In this document: positions 1 through 12,198 of the stretch, piece after piece
Layout of the letters: every line of letters starts with the position of its first letter
Position numbering within the stretch: the stretch's first letter is position 1
NCBI GenBank assembly: GCA_020631735.1
Contig: CM036231.1
Location: 6,227,831 to 6,291,830, forward strand
Length of the DNA: 64,000 bases
DNA from: Saccharum officinarum
Taxonomy: Eukaryota > Streptophyta > Magnoliopsida > Poales > Poaceae
Direction: 5' to 3'
Position numbers and translations under genes: made by a program
Notes under the pieces: model-generated
What the model was told of the DNA's origin: nothing
The model's input: only the letters and a program-made list of their open reading frames with translations
The model's database searches: none

Positions 1-1976
1 AAAAGTCTAAGGTATCTGCTGCTGAGGGGAGGTGTACTGAAAACTCGGCTGCCCCTGACTCTGAGGTCCACTGGACTGTAAGGCTGGAGTCAGAACGGAT
101 GGCGGTGGCGGAACTCCCACAGTGACAAGGTGGCACAGGAGCTCTAAATACTGCTGCTGAGTGGCTGCCTGCTGCCTCTGCATCTCGAACTGCTGACGCT
201 GAAACTCAAGCTGCTGCCTCTGAAGCTCGTCCTGGCGAGCCTGAATCTGTGCAAATGCTACAGCTGAGTCCTGTGCCTGTCACTGCATCTGTATCTCCTA
301 TCGCTCTTGGGCCTGGGTCAACCTCTCAAGAATGGCCACCATGGCTAGATCTGAGTGTGAGGCTGAGCCAGAGCCACCGGCCTCGTGATCGTGAGACCAA
401 GGAGAGCGATACCGGGGGATGGGTTGGTAGTCTTCATCTGTACTGTCAGTGGCCACATCCTTGGCTTGATCAGCCGACTGAGCATCTAAGTCTGCAAGCT
501 CTGCCTCGGCAAGACCCTCAACGGTCTCGTCCTCCTCAGCGGCTGTCTCTGGTACCTCTGGCCTCTGTCTCTGTCCTGGGCCAGGTGCCTGCTCTCTAGT
601 CACTGATGCCCACAGCTGGCGGATGTCATATTCTAGGAATGTTGTGGTAGTATCAGAGATTTCAGCTCTAATCTCTGTAGGCAACTCACAGGCAGTCCTA
701 ATGATGAAGCAGATCCAGTGTGCATATGGGAGCTACCTATGTCCCTTGAACCCCTCTGCCAAGGTATCCTCCATCTCACAAATCATCAGATCCCAAAGGT
801 CGAACGGGGTCTGCGAGACGAGGTGATGTATCACCCATAGCTACATGCGAGTGAGACCCTCTCTGTATCCAAGTCTAGGAAGAAGTGTCCTCCTCACTAT
901 GGCATCCAGTACTCTTGCTATGGGTGTCAAACTGGCTGGAGTGCGTCGAGACCCTTCGCCAAAAGGCTCACGGAAGCAGGGTCAAATCAAATCAATAGGA
1001 GGCACTGTCCCGCCATGAGGGCGTCTCAGAGGAGCAGTCTATCCAAAACACAGCTGATGGATCTTGGTCTCTGAAGCAGGGAGTCTGAGAATCTCCCGTA
1101 CCCTGGTGCTGTATAACCTGCGGTCACGACCTCTGAAGGCAAAGTGAATGAACTGATGTGCAGGGTCGATCCATAGTGACGATTAAAACTCTCTGACCCA
1201 GGTTCCACAGTATGCTCTAGTCCATCCAAGTAGATCTGATAGACCAGGCAGAAAAGACAGATGTGGACGAAGTTGCTCACCAACCACCTCAACTAGTGCC
1301 TCTAGTCGACAGACTCTCTGTGGTCTGAAAGCTATTCCACTGTCGACATAGGCCCTGTAGAAATCCTCGTGCAGAGGTGTGTAGAAGCCCTCTGATGCCC
1401 AGGGATCCCGCTAGGGTGGGAACCACCGAGTGACCTCAACAAACCTGAGGGCCTGGACCTGTTTGGCTGTAGCACCCCTGAGGTCAAAGTGCTCAACTGG
1501 GGGTGACCTCTAGCCCTGGGAGGTGGACGGCCTCCACGACGCTGACCCTCTGGCCTGGGAGTGACCTGAGCACGCGTACGTCCTGAGCGACGACGCTGTG
1601 GAGTCTGTACTGTCTGCTCCTTAGTCTCCTGTGGATCCTCTGAAGGCTGCTCTACAGGGGCATCCACTGTCTCCTCTGTAGCCTCTACTGTCTCCTCTGT
1701 GGCCTCTGTGCCAAGTTGTCGACCTTCAAGATGAAAGCGACTTTCTCTAATGCGAATACCACTGCTCCTGCCACCCCTTTCTGCTGCATCAGCTACATCT
1801 GCCACTGCCTGAGCTATCTCTGCCTCTATAAGAGTTCTCTTCCTTTTCTTGGCAGCAATCTTAACTCGCTTCCCGCGAGCTATCTCTGTCCTCCTGGGGG
1901 GACTGTCATCCCCGTCACTAGGTGCCCCACCAGCATTCTTGCATCGAACCATACTGACAAGAGGATGTACTGACAC
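1..1976 (-). pseudogene. Decayed retroelement-associated protein (minus strand)
   Basis: Read on the minus strand, this is a broken long protein of the kind I recall beside grass LTR elements (putative plant transposon protein domain); the family name is from memory. The likely start is the ATG at 1950-1952, followed by a basic segment (KIAAKKRKRT), an acidic TEATEETVEATEETVD repeat and an Arg-rich stretch. Near 1500 the reading frame shifts, and the better-conserved part continues in another frame with motifs such as TPLHEDFYRAYVDSG and HFAFRGRD, broken by several stops. The last clear open piece is 298-684. No RT, integrase or protease motif is visible, and the 3' part may continue beyond base 1. 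Function: none expected now; it is a relic. The ORFs on the plus strand of this stretch are shadows. Confidence 0.55.
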
Positions 1977-3278
1977 AAACTGAAAAGACAGATGATGTAC
2001 TAAACCTTGTGAGGCTTGGCCTCAATCCGTATCCGCAGGCTTGACCTCGGATTCATAACTGATCACCTGAACCACTCAGCACTGACAGGACAACTGAAAC
2101 GATAGAATAGATGGATCTACTATAAGCAATATATATCTAAAAGATAAGTGAGATCCTAGTAAGAGTAAGTAGGTAAGGTAAGATATGAGATGACCATGAT
2201 AGCTACCTCGACGAGTAATGATCCGATGACCGGAAGACGATCTCGACTTATTAGGGTTACCCGAAGACGGCGACCGAAACCCTAGAATACAATCGACGAT
2301 CGAACGACAATTGAATTAGTAATTCACCGGAAAATCAACGGTAAACCCTAATCCAAGGAGAAGACGTCTCCTTGCGGAGACGGAGACGATCGCGAAGACG
2401 GTGAAGATTTCGAAGATGAAAACCTAGCGACCTAGGGTTAGGGTTTTCGGTGGTGGTGGACGAGGACCTCAGAGCTGGATTCGCGCGGCAAGGAGAGAGC
2501 TCAGAGGAGCTAGGGCACAGAAGCTAGGGCACAGTGGTGGCTTGAGCGTGATTGTTGCGGTGCAGCTCCAGCAGTGGCATGGTTGCGGCTCAGTGCGGGG
2601 CGGGCGCAGGTACGGCGGTGCTGCGGAGGTCCGGGTGCGCACGCGCGAGCGAGGACGCGCAGCGCGGCTGCGAGCAGGAAGCGTAGCGCGGGCGCGAGAG
2701 CGAGGAAGGCATGGCTGCAGGGCGCAGGAGAAGGGCGTGCGGCGGCAATGGTGCGGCGGCGCTCGGGATCTCGGCGAAAACGGTGAGTACGACGATGACG
2801 AAAGAAAAGAAATCGAGATCCAACCGTACGGTTAAAAAAGGGTGAGATCCGCTTTATGTGTGATGACCGGACGTGGTGGTCGAATGACCGGACGCGATGG
2901 AGGCAGCGTCTGGTCACATTCCAGTAAGCTCCTGGAATGACCGGATGCGTCAGATTATCCACGATCGGACGCTGACAGCGTCCGGTTAGACATAGCCCGG
3001 AAAGTTGGAACGGATGACCGGACGTGGTGGTGGTTACTGGGACCGGACGCGGTGGTCGACAGGGGCGCGTCCGGTGCAGCGTCCGGTTAGAGGTTTCGAA
3101 GAAAAACTTCGGGAATGACCGAACGCGCTGGTGGACGCCAAGACCGGACACGGTGGTGAAGCAGAACCGCGTCCGATGCAGCGTCCGGTCCAGCGTCGGT
3201 CGCTGTAAAAAGTCTTTTTCAAACCGTTTTTCGATGCGACTTCTCCCATCAAGTTCCAATTCAAAGAGACTCAAATAA
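1977..3278 (-). repeat. Upstream/LTR-like sequence of the minus-strand retroelement, with GACCGGACGC array
   Basis: No gene is supported here. From about 2850 to 3215 the motif GACCGGACGC (reverse complement GCGTCCGGTC) recurs many times, in the same style as the LTR arrays at 28.55-29.1 kb, 35.2-35.6 kb and 37.1-37.5 kb. The stretch lies 5' of the decayed ORF on the minus strand, so it is probably that element's LTR or leader. The outer edge is lost in the assembly gap. The GC-rich open frames at 2510-3274 come from the repeat and GC composition and are not called as genes. Confidence 0.4.
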
Positions 3279-3378
3279 NNNNNNNNNNNNNNNNNNNNNN
3301 NNNNNNNNNNNNNNNNNNNNNNNNNNNNNNNNNNNNNNNNNNNNNNNNNNNNNNNNNNNNNNNNNNNNNNNNNNNNNN
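3279..3378. other. Assembly gap of 100 N
   Basis: Exactly 100 unknown bases. The round number suggests a scaffolding gap of unspecified true size. Nothing can be said about linkage between the retroelement sequence to the left and the MITE-like sequence to the right beyond the assembler's join. Confidence 0.99.
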
Positions 3379-3663
3379 GCCGGCGTGCATGCTACTGTTC
3401 ATTACTGTGGGCCTACGGTGCACATGTGACAAGTTCAGGGGCCCAAAATGCATTTTCAAAGTTCAGGATCTATATGACACACCCTTACAAGTTCAGTGAC
3501 CTATGATGTATTTAACTTTTTTTTTTTGCTAGCAACGCTATATGCATACATCTATGACTATGACAAGCAAATCAGATGCCTATCTGTTTGCTATATGCAT
3601 CCATGGCAATCAAACGACGGGCCTATCGTGTACGCCAGGTGCACGCAGGATATGGGGGGGGTG

Positions 3664-4345
3664 AGGCTATCCGCACTCGTGTTACTTTAAATTTATCCTC
3701 TATATATCTTAGTCACCAAGATTCTCTCCTCTATTTTTAATTCTTCCGTATTCATCCATTCTCTATATCATCCTCTATCCACTGTGGGGCCCACTTGTCA
3801 CTTTATCTAAATATATTTATGTGAGATCTAGTTTTGAAGTATTTATTAAAACGAATTTAATGGTGCAATCGAAATTTAATTTGGTTTTTTTGTTTGTGAG
3901 TTATAACATTTTTTCATACGGAAAAAAAGTTGGCACGGTCTTCCACGCAACCGGCAAGCACACTGTCTCTCGCGCGCGGCCGTCCTCTTCGAGCGGTGCT
4001 GCCGCGTATGAACAGTACCACGCCAAATACAGAGGACATACTCTCATCATGTATGATAGAGTAGGATATAGAGTATATCGCTGCAGCTGTTTTTTCCTCT
4101 ATGTGTTACTGCAGGAACGTTTTTTCGGACGCCAGTGCGATCGGTCTGACGGACGGAACACCAGGCATGGTGGTGTGACCCACTTGTTGGCACCGTGAGA
4201 ACGCGGTGGGAGTTGCGCTGTTTTCTAGAGGGACGGTGGGATGAAGCGGGGCGACAGACGATAAGATTAGTTATTTTTTAGGTGTAATAGATAGAATAGA
4301 TTTTAGATGAGAGATCTAAATAGGGCTTTAACTCTCTTTCTTTCT
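3664..4345. repeat. Fragments of a Tourist-like MITE family
   Basis: The start reads GGCTATCCGCACTCG, the same terminal type as the complete TTA-flanked elements at 48420-48765 and 54102-54449. Runs of 'cctctatatat', 'tctctcctctat' and 'catcctctatcc' follow, and inverted counterparts ('gatagagtaggatatagagtata', 'gatgagagatctaaataggg') lie near 4050-4090 and 4300-4330. I cannot find a matched right end, so this is truncated or rearranged. It contains no convincing coding sequence. Confidence 0.35.
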
Positions 4346-4427
4346 TCGTGTAGCCACCCTCTAATTAGTTTCTTTGAATGTCTGATGATGTTTTTTTCTT
4401 GATTAGTTTGTCGGAATTGATACTGTC

Positions 4428-5858
4428 AGGGCGTCCGATGGGTCCGGACGCGTGGTGGAGCGCGACTTGACCGCCCACGCGCTTGGAACGCGCTCGTCTT
4501 TATCTGTCGCCCGCCGCACGCTCCTGTCCACACACTCATCCTTATCTCTTCCACCTCCTAGCTTTCTTCTTCCGCTCAGCCTTCTGCGCTCACCCAGATG
4601 CACTGTGCGTGCGCCGCTCCTCCCTAACTCTGCTCCTCGCGCGCCCTGCTGCTGCCCACCGCGGCCGCTGCTTCAACGCGTCCGCGCGCCCTGCTGCTGC
4701 CCGCCGCTTTGTGCTGTGCTCTCCTGCTCCGCGAGGCGAGCAGGGCGTCCCCACCCCGACGGCGCCCCTCCCCACCCCAGCGCGTTCCACCAGCGAGACC
4801 ACGGCAGGAGGTTGTGGCCCATGCGGCACGCGGGATCGAGCTCAGCGCCCCCTCCCTGGATCGGCATCGGCGGTCCCCCGAGCCTTCACAAGGACGGCAG
4901 CGCCCCATCCCCTCCCCGCGTCCTAGCAAGATGCAGGCGCGCAGGCCGCCCCCACCCCTGACGGCGGCCAGGCTGCAGGCACGCGTGGGCGCTCCTCCCC
5001 CTCCCCGACATCCTCCCCCGCCCCGGCCTTGGCGCCACCCGTGCCCCCATCGGCCGAGCATGCCGAGCGACCATGTTGCAATAGTTCAAACTCGATGTTT
5101 CTGTAGTTCAAACTGGGTGTTTCAGTAGGTCAAAACTGGGTGTTTTTCAACAAGAGGTTTCAAGTGTTTCAGTAGTTCAAACTGGGTGTTGTAATAGGTT
5201 TATCTGGATGTTGCAAAGGGTGCGAGCTCCTCCATCGGCGGAGCGAGGTCCTCCACGCTCCTGCTCCTTGGTTCCCATGTTCCAGTAGTTCAAACTCGGT
5301 GTTTCAGTAGTCAAAACTGGGTGTTTCAGTAGTCAAAACTAGGTGTTTCAACAAGAGGTCTAGTACTGCTTTTTGAGCTGTTGCATCATGGTTTTCAGTT
5401 GCTTTAATCTGCATGTTGCAATAGCTGTTGCATGTTGTCGCAGTACTTGTTGCATGCATGTTGCAGTAATTGTTGCAGGTTGTTGCAACAGTAGTTTGGT
5501 GTTGTTGTAATAATACGTTTCTGGTGTTTTTCAGTTGCTTCCACTGCGTTTCATCGATATTCAATCATCTGTACGGACGAGGGAGCAGTGGGAGTAGGCA
5601 CGCAGCGCAAAACGCCGCGGGCTCCTGTGTGGCCGCGAGAGAAGCAGGCGCGGGCTGAGCGAGCGATGTGGGCCCATGCATGGGGCGTGGGCGGGAGCGG
5701 GGCTATGCGGACGGAGGGCAGCGCGGGGCGGGAGCTGGGCGAGCGGGGACGCGCGTTAGCATGACTCTTTCCTTTTTCTTCTTCCGTGCGGCAGCGTGGG
5801 TGGGAGCTGGCGAGTGGGGGTGCGTCCGGACGCCCCTGGAGCCAGGCGTCCGGGCGCT
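4428..5858. mobile_element. Non-autonomous DNA element, CGTCCGGACGC ends (copy 1)
   Basis: The left end (AGGGCGTCCGATGGGTCCGG) and the reverse complement of the right end (AGCGCCCGGACGCC, then GGGGCGTCCGGACGC) are alike, giving imperfect terminal inverted repeats. The interior has a GC-rich, proline/arginine-coding-like half (4450-5060) and a half made of degenerate repeats related to 'gttcaaactgggtgtttcagtag' (5085-5560). The same parts in reversed order occur at 41753-42912, which supports a real mobile family. The long open frames at 4452-5128 on both strands reflect GC bias; none resembles a known protein. Mutator-like is a possible superfamily, but I could not identify a target-site duplication. 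Confidence 0.45.
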
Positions 5859-7283
5859 AGTAGCCCCCTTAGTTTGTTTATACATGGCTAAAGATAGGCA
5901 GCTATTGCAGCTGGTATTAGCAACGCGCGAACGAACAATAACGGCGCGCAGCAATCCAAGTAGAGCACGGGAGACAAGCAAAAGTTTACCTGTTGTTTCC
6001 TATTACAACGTCGTTAAGCACCTGCTCCCTCTGTCGCTAAGTATATTTGTCGTTTGTGTTTTTTTGAGAAACAACTTTAATTAAATATTTATTAAAAAAT
6101 ATTAATATTTATAGTACATAATTAGTATTATTGGAAAGATCTTCGAATTTAATTTTTTAATAAATTTATTTGAAGATACAAATATTGTACGTATTTTTTA
6201 TAAAATCGAGTTAAACTTATGACACACACAATATATACACAATATATAATGGGGGGCAGAGTAGTACGGACTACTGCTCAATGACAAGATTCCCTCGCAA
6301 AAGGAGGTGGATTAACAGGAGGGCCGTCCTTTCCTTGGCTCTGATAGGCGGAGCGATATATCGCACAGGCAGACCTACAGATACTTGTACTGGTCGAAGT
6401 GTAGGTGCATTGTCCACTAGTTGCTGCTGCCTGCTGGATGCCGAGGAGGAGAGGACTTGCAAATGCAAGTCAACATGCTCTGGCTCATATGAGCAGAGCC
6501 TCGGCCTCCACATCTAGCTCGCCCCTCTCCGTCGCCTTGCTCGCCGATCTGCTGCAGTACCCACCGCAGCCGGAGATAATGGGCATCGAGGCGGTCGGAT
6601 CCATTGTCCATCGCCTGAGCTGAGCTTCTCTGCTGCCACTGGTGCCATGGCAACGACAGGTCTGTCTGCGCTCTCCCTAACTGCTGGACAGCTCGCTGTG
6701 GTGTTGCAATTTGCATAGCTGCTAGTTTACTTCTGCCCCTTTTGCTTGCCTTGGTTTATTTTGGGTGTTCGCTGCAGCAGCTCTAGGCCTCTAGCTGCTT
6801 TACCTCCTAACATGTGCGACTGTAGATAAAACTTGAAAAGTTCCACTAATTAAGGATTGGAACTTTAAGCTCAAGCTAATGGGCCAGTTGTGTGTAGACT
6901 TTGTAGACATATAGACACGCTAATTAAGGATTGGAGTTTTATCATCTGCTACCTGCATACATTTTTCTTCGTTTATTTGGTGATAAATTGGCCTTCTAGG
7001 CTTTTGTACCTCGTCTCGATTTAATTTGGTTGCGTCTACTGATGGAACCACCGGGGGATCTGGAGTGGGTTTGGGTTAGGGCCTATTCAAAAGAGTTGCA
7101 ACAGCTCCAGATTTTTTTTGTAAAAAAAAACAGCTTCATTTCACAAAATCCAAGCCAAACATTTCGATCCACAGAAAATATTAATCAAGAGTCAAATCAA
7201 TGAACTTCGTAGAGCTCCTTGAGAGTGTTCCAAATACCTTTTTGGGGAGTTAAGAGAAAATTATCCTTAACTACCACTATTAC
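5859..7283. other. Intergenic, no gene seen
   Basis: AT-rich sequence. Around 6024-6240 a 'ctccctctgtcgctaagtat' start followed by AT-rich sequence looks like one half of a Stowaway-type MITE. The short open frames around 6270-6716 exist on both strands, lack recognisable motifs and are not called. Confidence 0.4.
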
Positions 7284-7789
7284 TTTTTTTTCTCGAATAC
7301 GCAGGAGAGCTGCGTATCATTGCATTAAGGAGAAGAGTTGTAAAATACAACACGCACACCACCCACACACTTTCCAGCACAAACAACGCGCATCTAGCAC
7401 ACTAGGTGGTCTAACATCCGGACCAACCTAGCAGACTGCTCCCTGGTTCGATATTACATAAATGAAACAACCGACGTGTGAACACCTCTGCGCCCTACGG
7501 GTCTTACATGAAGAGCATGCAAGCGCGCCCGTTGAACGCTGGAAACAGCGCGTCAAGGGCCTCCACTTGACTCGACGACAAGGTTCCAGAATGCAAGTTG
7601 TCGAGTATCCCCTTGGGTGCAAGTGAAGCCATAGTAGCCGGCGACGCAATCCCCAACCGCTGCTTGAGGAGTACCTCGCCCCATGGGAGGCCAGAATGTG
7701 TACCAACGGTTGGGCGGCAATCTGTGTGCTCCTGCGCGGGATAGGCAGGGGCCGGTTGGCTCTCCCCCTCTGTCGTGGTGGAGAAGCAA

Positions 7790-9687
7790 TCAGGGGCGGT
7801 TATCGCTCAACCCGCACCTCGTCCCGAAACCGTGCGAGGCGCCAGCGGCCTCGCGCGGCGTTGGCGTCTCGTCGCCACTCTCGACATCGGGCTGACCCAC
7901 CCGAGGAGGCGTGAGCAGCGCCAACTCCTGCGCCGACGGCTGAGGCGAGGGGACAGCCACAACTGGGGTCGTCTCCGCGATCCCCGGTGGGGCAGCCACG
8001 TCACCGAAGTTGACGTCAGGATGACCCACCCGAGGAGGAGTGAGCTGCACCAGCTCCTGCACCGACGACAGAGGCGAAAGGACAGCCGCCACCGTAGGCG
8101 TCTCCGCGAATCCCGGGGGGCGATTGCGAGGAGCTCCTCTAGCATCGGGTCGAAGGAGACGACCGATGCCGGAGGGCCCTCGCCCACGCACATCGCCTCC
8201 ACAAGCGGGTCGGGCACGGGGAGGCAAAGCGTGGGCGCACCCGTGGTGGAGCTTGACGTGGCTTGGGCGGACCCGGCCGAACTGTCGTTGCCATCAGTGG
8301 CAACACTCGTTGCCGTCGCGATGCCACTTCCCTGCCTTCGGGGCCGACGTTGACGGCGCCTCCGTCGCTTGCGCCCACTACCGCCGCAAGTGGCCACACC
8401 AGGCACGTCTGTAGTTGTGCCCGGCCCCACCCCAGTCGCATCCGGTGCGCTGCCCTGGGCATGCGGCCGGTTGCCCGGGGTAGGCTCCTGTACAGGGCGT
8501 CATGATCGGCCATTGGGGGCACCGAATGTGACCTTCCTCCGCTGCTTGCAGTCCTATGCGAGGTGCCAGATCCCTTGCAGCGGGAGGCAATGTGGAGGCA
8601 GCCTGCAGGTTGCCACCCTATGCGTGGTGGAGAGGCAGTTGAAGCACTTCCCGTAAAGATCCGCTGGGTAACGGCTAGGGTGTCGCAGGCTAGTCGGTGT
8701 GGGCCAGGCCGGGGGTGCCCCACCGAAACCACGAACCAACTCCAGCGGCAATACCTCACGCCAGCCATCGGCATCTGGAGCAGAGATGCACTGGCCAGCG
8801 GAGCCCCATTCGTGACGCCTGAGGCGCTGTGGGGCGGGGATGCGGCCCTCCATAGGCTAGGCAGGCAGACCGTGCACCAGCTCGGGGCGCGGCCACCGCC
8901 GGTGAGGCCCGCGGTTTCGCCGCCCGAGCACCGCGCTTGCGCCAAGAACATTGCAGCGCGCACCACTAGCGACGAGCCTGCCCTACCCAACAGTGGCGCT
9001 GCCGCGAGAGCCTCCGACGGTGGGTTGTGGCACGACCCGCACCGGCAAAGGCGACGTCTGGACCAGCGACCCCCAGAGGACTGCGTCGAGGTAGGATGTT
9101 GAGGAGCTTACCGGCGACACCACAGCCTTGGAGCCGTCGAAGTCCTCATTCGCCCAGCGACGAGCCTTGGAACGCCCCACCGGGCCGTCCCCTGGGTAGA
9201 AGAGGGAGGCGTGGGAGGACAGAGAGGACGATGGGCTGGGCGCGGATGGGCGAACGAGGTAGGTGTCAGGCCCAGCTGCCAGGTGAGGCCGTCGCGGCGA
9301 GCCGAACGCCAAGGTGTCTTCGTCGTCCAAGACATCTTCAACGAGGACCACGTCCTCCAACAACCTCGACACGGCCTGAGCGTCGGCACCTGGTGAGAGA
9401 TGGGGCGAGCAGGAGGCATCCGGCGCCGATGCCGCGGTGAAGCCGAGGGTGCACCCCGAGCAAGATCCAGGGGTGCCCGTTGCAGGAGCGGCCACGGTGT
9501 CTAGCCCCATCGCTGGAGGCGGAGTCGACTGCGGGGAGTTAGCGTATCCGTCCGCCCGGGCCTGACCGCACGCGGCCCGGTGTCCGCCGCTGCCGGCGTC
9601 AGAGACCTTGGCGACGCGGCGTCGATGACGAACGAGGGCCCGATCGTCGGAGCACCCCCTGTAGAGGTTCCTCCTATCTCCGTGCAA
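7790..9687 (-). pseudogene. LINE ORF1 (nucleic-acid-binding protein), decayed
   Basis: ORF1 proteins of plant L1 elements bind RNA and carry CCHC zinc knuckles. The N-terminal half is open at 8983-9687 (minus) and has the low-complexity Ala/Pro/Ser character usual for this region. It is closed by a stop at 8983-8985, and the same frame resumes at 8853-8554 with a CCHC knuckle, CFNCLSTTHRVATC, at 8605-8646. A second knuckle right after it is damaged (first cysteine pair altered, and a stop at 8551-8553 within it). The C-terminal part lies in another frame (7790-8227) and contains an in-frame 43-residue tandem repeat. With frame changes and stops it cannot make a full protein. Other ORFs here are shadows. 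Confidence 0.55.
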
Positions 9688-9916
9688 GGTGTAGGTGGTT
9701 GCATCGGCAGCGGTGACCTGGCGGCCGCGCCATCGGCGGCGTCCACATCACCGCCCGGCCCGATAGGAGCAGCGGCGCCCAGGATGCGGCCACGGGCGTC
9801 ACAGGAGGAGCGGCCCGCGAATCAGCGCCTGCCACTGGAGGCCGGGAGCAGCGGCGGCACGGCCCTGCGGCGACGGCGGCTCACCCAGAGACGGCGAAGT
9901 AGCGACGCCAACAACA

Positions 9917-10015
9917 GAGGGTAGGGGAGGGGAAGAGGAGAGAGAGAGAGAGGGAGGCCGGGGAGGGGAGGGGGATGGGGAGGAGGAGGAGGTAGGGGTG
10001 GGGAGGGCCGGCGCT
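9917..10015 (+). repeat. Purine-rich (GA/GGA) low-complexity tract
   Basis: The tract is almost all purine on the plus strand: GAGAGAGAG runs followed by GGGGAGG and GGAGGAGGAGG units. It sits in the 5' region of the LINE. Confidence 0.85.
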
Positions 10016-10090
10016 GGGGTGGCGGCCGGCGCCGCCGGCAGCGGCGACGGCGGGGCGGTCAGGGCGTTAGGGTTCGGGCCCGTTGGGCAG

Positions 10091-11463
10091 CGGGGTTCTT
10101 CATCACGATGGAAAATATAGGTTGGAGATGCCCAAGTCAGGATACTAATTTGTTACATTTTTTTTCCTCCTTTGGTTTCCCCATCGCTAAACCATCGGCA
10201 GCGCACCACAACAGCCGATGCACTGCACGTAGCCCAAAGTCTCCTTGTGCTCGTCCCCTCCGCCCGGCATCGTGCTTGCCGCCCTATCCCCACTGCCCCC
10301 ACGCCTAACCCCTCACTTGCTCACTGGGCCCTGGCTTTCCCACGTTCTACCTCGGCTTCCCCTGCACGTCGCGCCCCACCGATCCTGATTGCCACCGCGC
10401 CCCCACCCTCTCGGCAATGCCCGACCCCACCATCCCCCGCACCAAGGAAGACGGAGATGGTTGTCGCACCTATGTTCTTATGCACATGGATCCAAGAGCA
10501 AGGGGCCATTCCAACTAAAACATTCAATTAATGAATCTAGAGCTCAGTTTCAAGCCAATTAGTTTTTTCAGCTCTATGATAGGAGGTCAACTCTAAAATA
10601 AAGCTACTTTATAGTTAATATTCTAGAGCTGGCTTTTCAGAGCTAGAGCTGAGTTCTCTCAGACCCTTGGCCAAAATTCCGTACTGATGGTCTGATGCGT
10701 AAAGCTTTGTTTGTTGGCCCAAAAGAGGTCGCCTGGGCCTACCCATAATGCTTTTTGGCCCCACCAAATGTGACACCAGGACGGGCTGCACAAAGTCGGG
10801 CTTGAGTTTTTCTTTGGATTAGGCTGCTACAACCCCAACACACACACAGCCTGTATGTAAAGATGAGACTAGGCCTGGTAGGGAATATAGATGGGCTTAG
10901 CTGAGGATACCAAGCTCAGCCCAATCTACTTGTTCAATCACGCCTCCATTGTCCTTTTTTTTTGTGTGTGTGCGTGTGTGTCATGCATTCACTCTTCATA
11001 TATTGCCTGTGCCCTGTGGCGGTTTCAGCCTTCCTAATCCTATAAGTTTTGTTCGCATGGTCCTCTAGGAAAAGAGTTACAGTATGTTGTAATTTTACAC
11101 CTACGCACTTTGGAGGACCTATAGAACATAGAAGCAAAGATCAACTGATTCGGGAAAAAAAGAAGCAGCAAAGACCAACTGATTCGAAAAAGAAGAAGCA
11201 GCAAAGATCAACTGGGGGTGCCAGTTAGACAAAAGTTGAACAGTATGGCAGCTCAAATCAATTGGTCTATTCAGATGACGGAATAGTTTGCTAGGTTTAA
11301 TTTATGTGTGTCACCACACAATCACTTAAGAAATTTAGCGCGCGCAGCGCATACGTACGCAGAGGAGTCGGCAAAAGGGGAACATACCTATACCTGACCC
11401 TGAGAGGAAACTCTTCGCACGTGTCCACAGTTGACTTACAGTTAATGATGACTGTGCAATAAT
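10091..11463. other. Intergenic, no gene seen
   Basis: The sequence moves from moderately GC-rich to AT-rich. Short open frames (10108-10531) are proline- and alanine-rich by composition and have no homologue I recognise. A small direct duplication of 'gcaaagatcaactg' and 'gaagcagcaaagaccaactgattcg' type units lies at about 11130-11215. A (TG)n tract lies at about 10962-10982. Confidence 0.5.
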
Positions 11464-11593
11464 GGCCCTGTTCATCTGGCTTATAATCCGTCTTATTCAG
11501 CTTGTTTTTTCAGCCAGAACAGTATTTTTCTCTCACAAAAAATCAGCCAACAATGTTTTTTCAGCCGGCTTATAATTCCAGCCGAACGGGGCC
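11464..11593. mobile_element. Short MITE, GGCCCCGTTCGGCT ends (copy 1)
   Basis: About 130 bp with inverted ends (GGCCCTGTTCATCTGGCTTA and the complement of CCAGCCGAACGGGGCC). Its near-identical relative lies inverted at 55252-55380. Both copies are flanked by AAT on both sides when read in the same orientation, consistent with a 3-bp target-site duplication. Non-coding. Confidence 0.7.
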
Positions 11594-12198
11594 AATCTCG
11601 CGTCCTTATCTAGAACTAACACTGTCGCCTACCGTTTTCGGGTTTCGCCGCGATTTAGACGTCAGATTTGGCTAGATGCCGCCTTTTAAGCATCACTGTC
11701 ATAGTGTCATCTCTCCAAAACAAGCTACTGACGGGGAAGCTTCCTGGGAGGTTCGTTTCAGCGCAGGCAACAACAGGCAATGGCAAGTACCGATTTCCCC
11801 AGTGAGAAGTGTTTTTTTTTTTTTTTGCGATCGATTTCCCCAGTGAGAAGTGAGAACCCCCTCCCTACCCACATGCGCCTTGTTTTCCATCGACGCGGGC
11901 GTCGCTAACTCGCTATCCACACCACTCGGCAGTCGGCACTCGCCTCGCTTTAATTTGTTTGTCATGGCGAATTTAAGACCAGGACCAGGAAGAAATCGAC
12001 GTAATCTGATCTCCCCTGTCATTATATCATCAAGGCATCAAGCACCGGAGCCACCAAACAATTTCCATCCTCCATTCCTCCTGCCAGGCAGCTCTAAACC
12101 CTACGAGCACACTAGCAGATTAGCTCCTCTCTCTCCGCCTACTCCAAGCCGCCCTTCTCCCTCCCTCCACGCCTCGGGATCATCCACATCCGAACACC

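Larger units (their letters stand above)
7284..10090 (-). mobile_element. L1-type LINE, ORF1 region plus 3' tail, ORF2 missing
   Basis: Read on the minus strand, the element runs from a GC-rich 5' region (about 10090) through an ORF1-like protein to a 3' end with 'atgatacgcagctctcctgc' followed by 'ttcgag' and a poly-A (poly-T at 7284-7291 on the plus strand). This tail is characteristic of grass L1-like LINEs. No endonuclease or reverse transcriptase coding region lies between ORF1 and the tail, so the copy is internally deleted or belongs to an ORF1-only non-autonomous form. The target-site duplication was not found, so the 5' edge is approximate. A purine-rich simple repeat (9917-10015) lies in its 5' region. 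Confidence 0.6.

Noticed and set aside
4452..5128. Overlapping long open frames on both strands
   Set aside because: GC-rich, Pro/Arg/Ala composition without domains, inside a non-autonomous DNA element; no start or splice support.
8139..8990. 283-codon minus-strand frame
   Set aside because: It lies out of frame with the CCHC knuckle of the LINE ORF1 and has no recognisable motif; an artefact of GC content.
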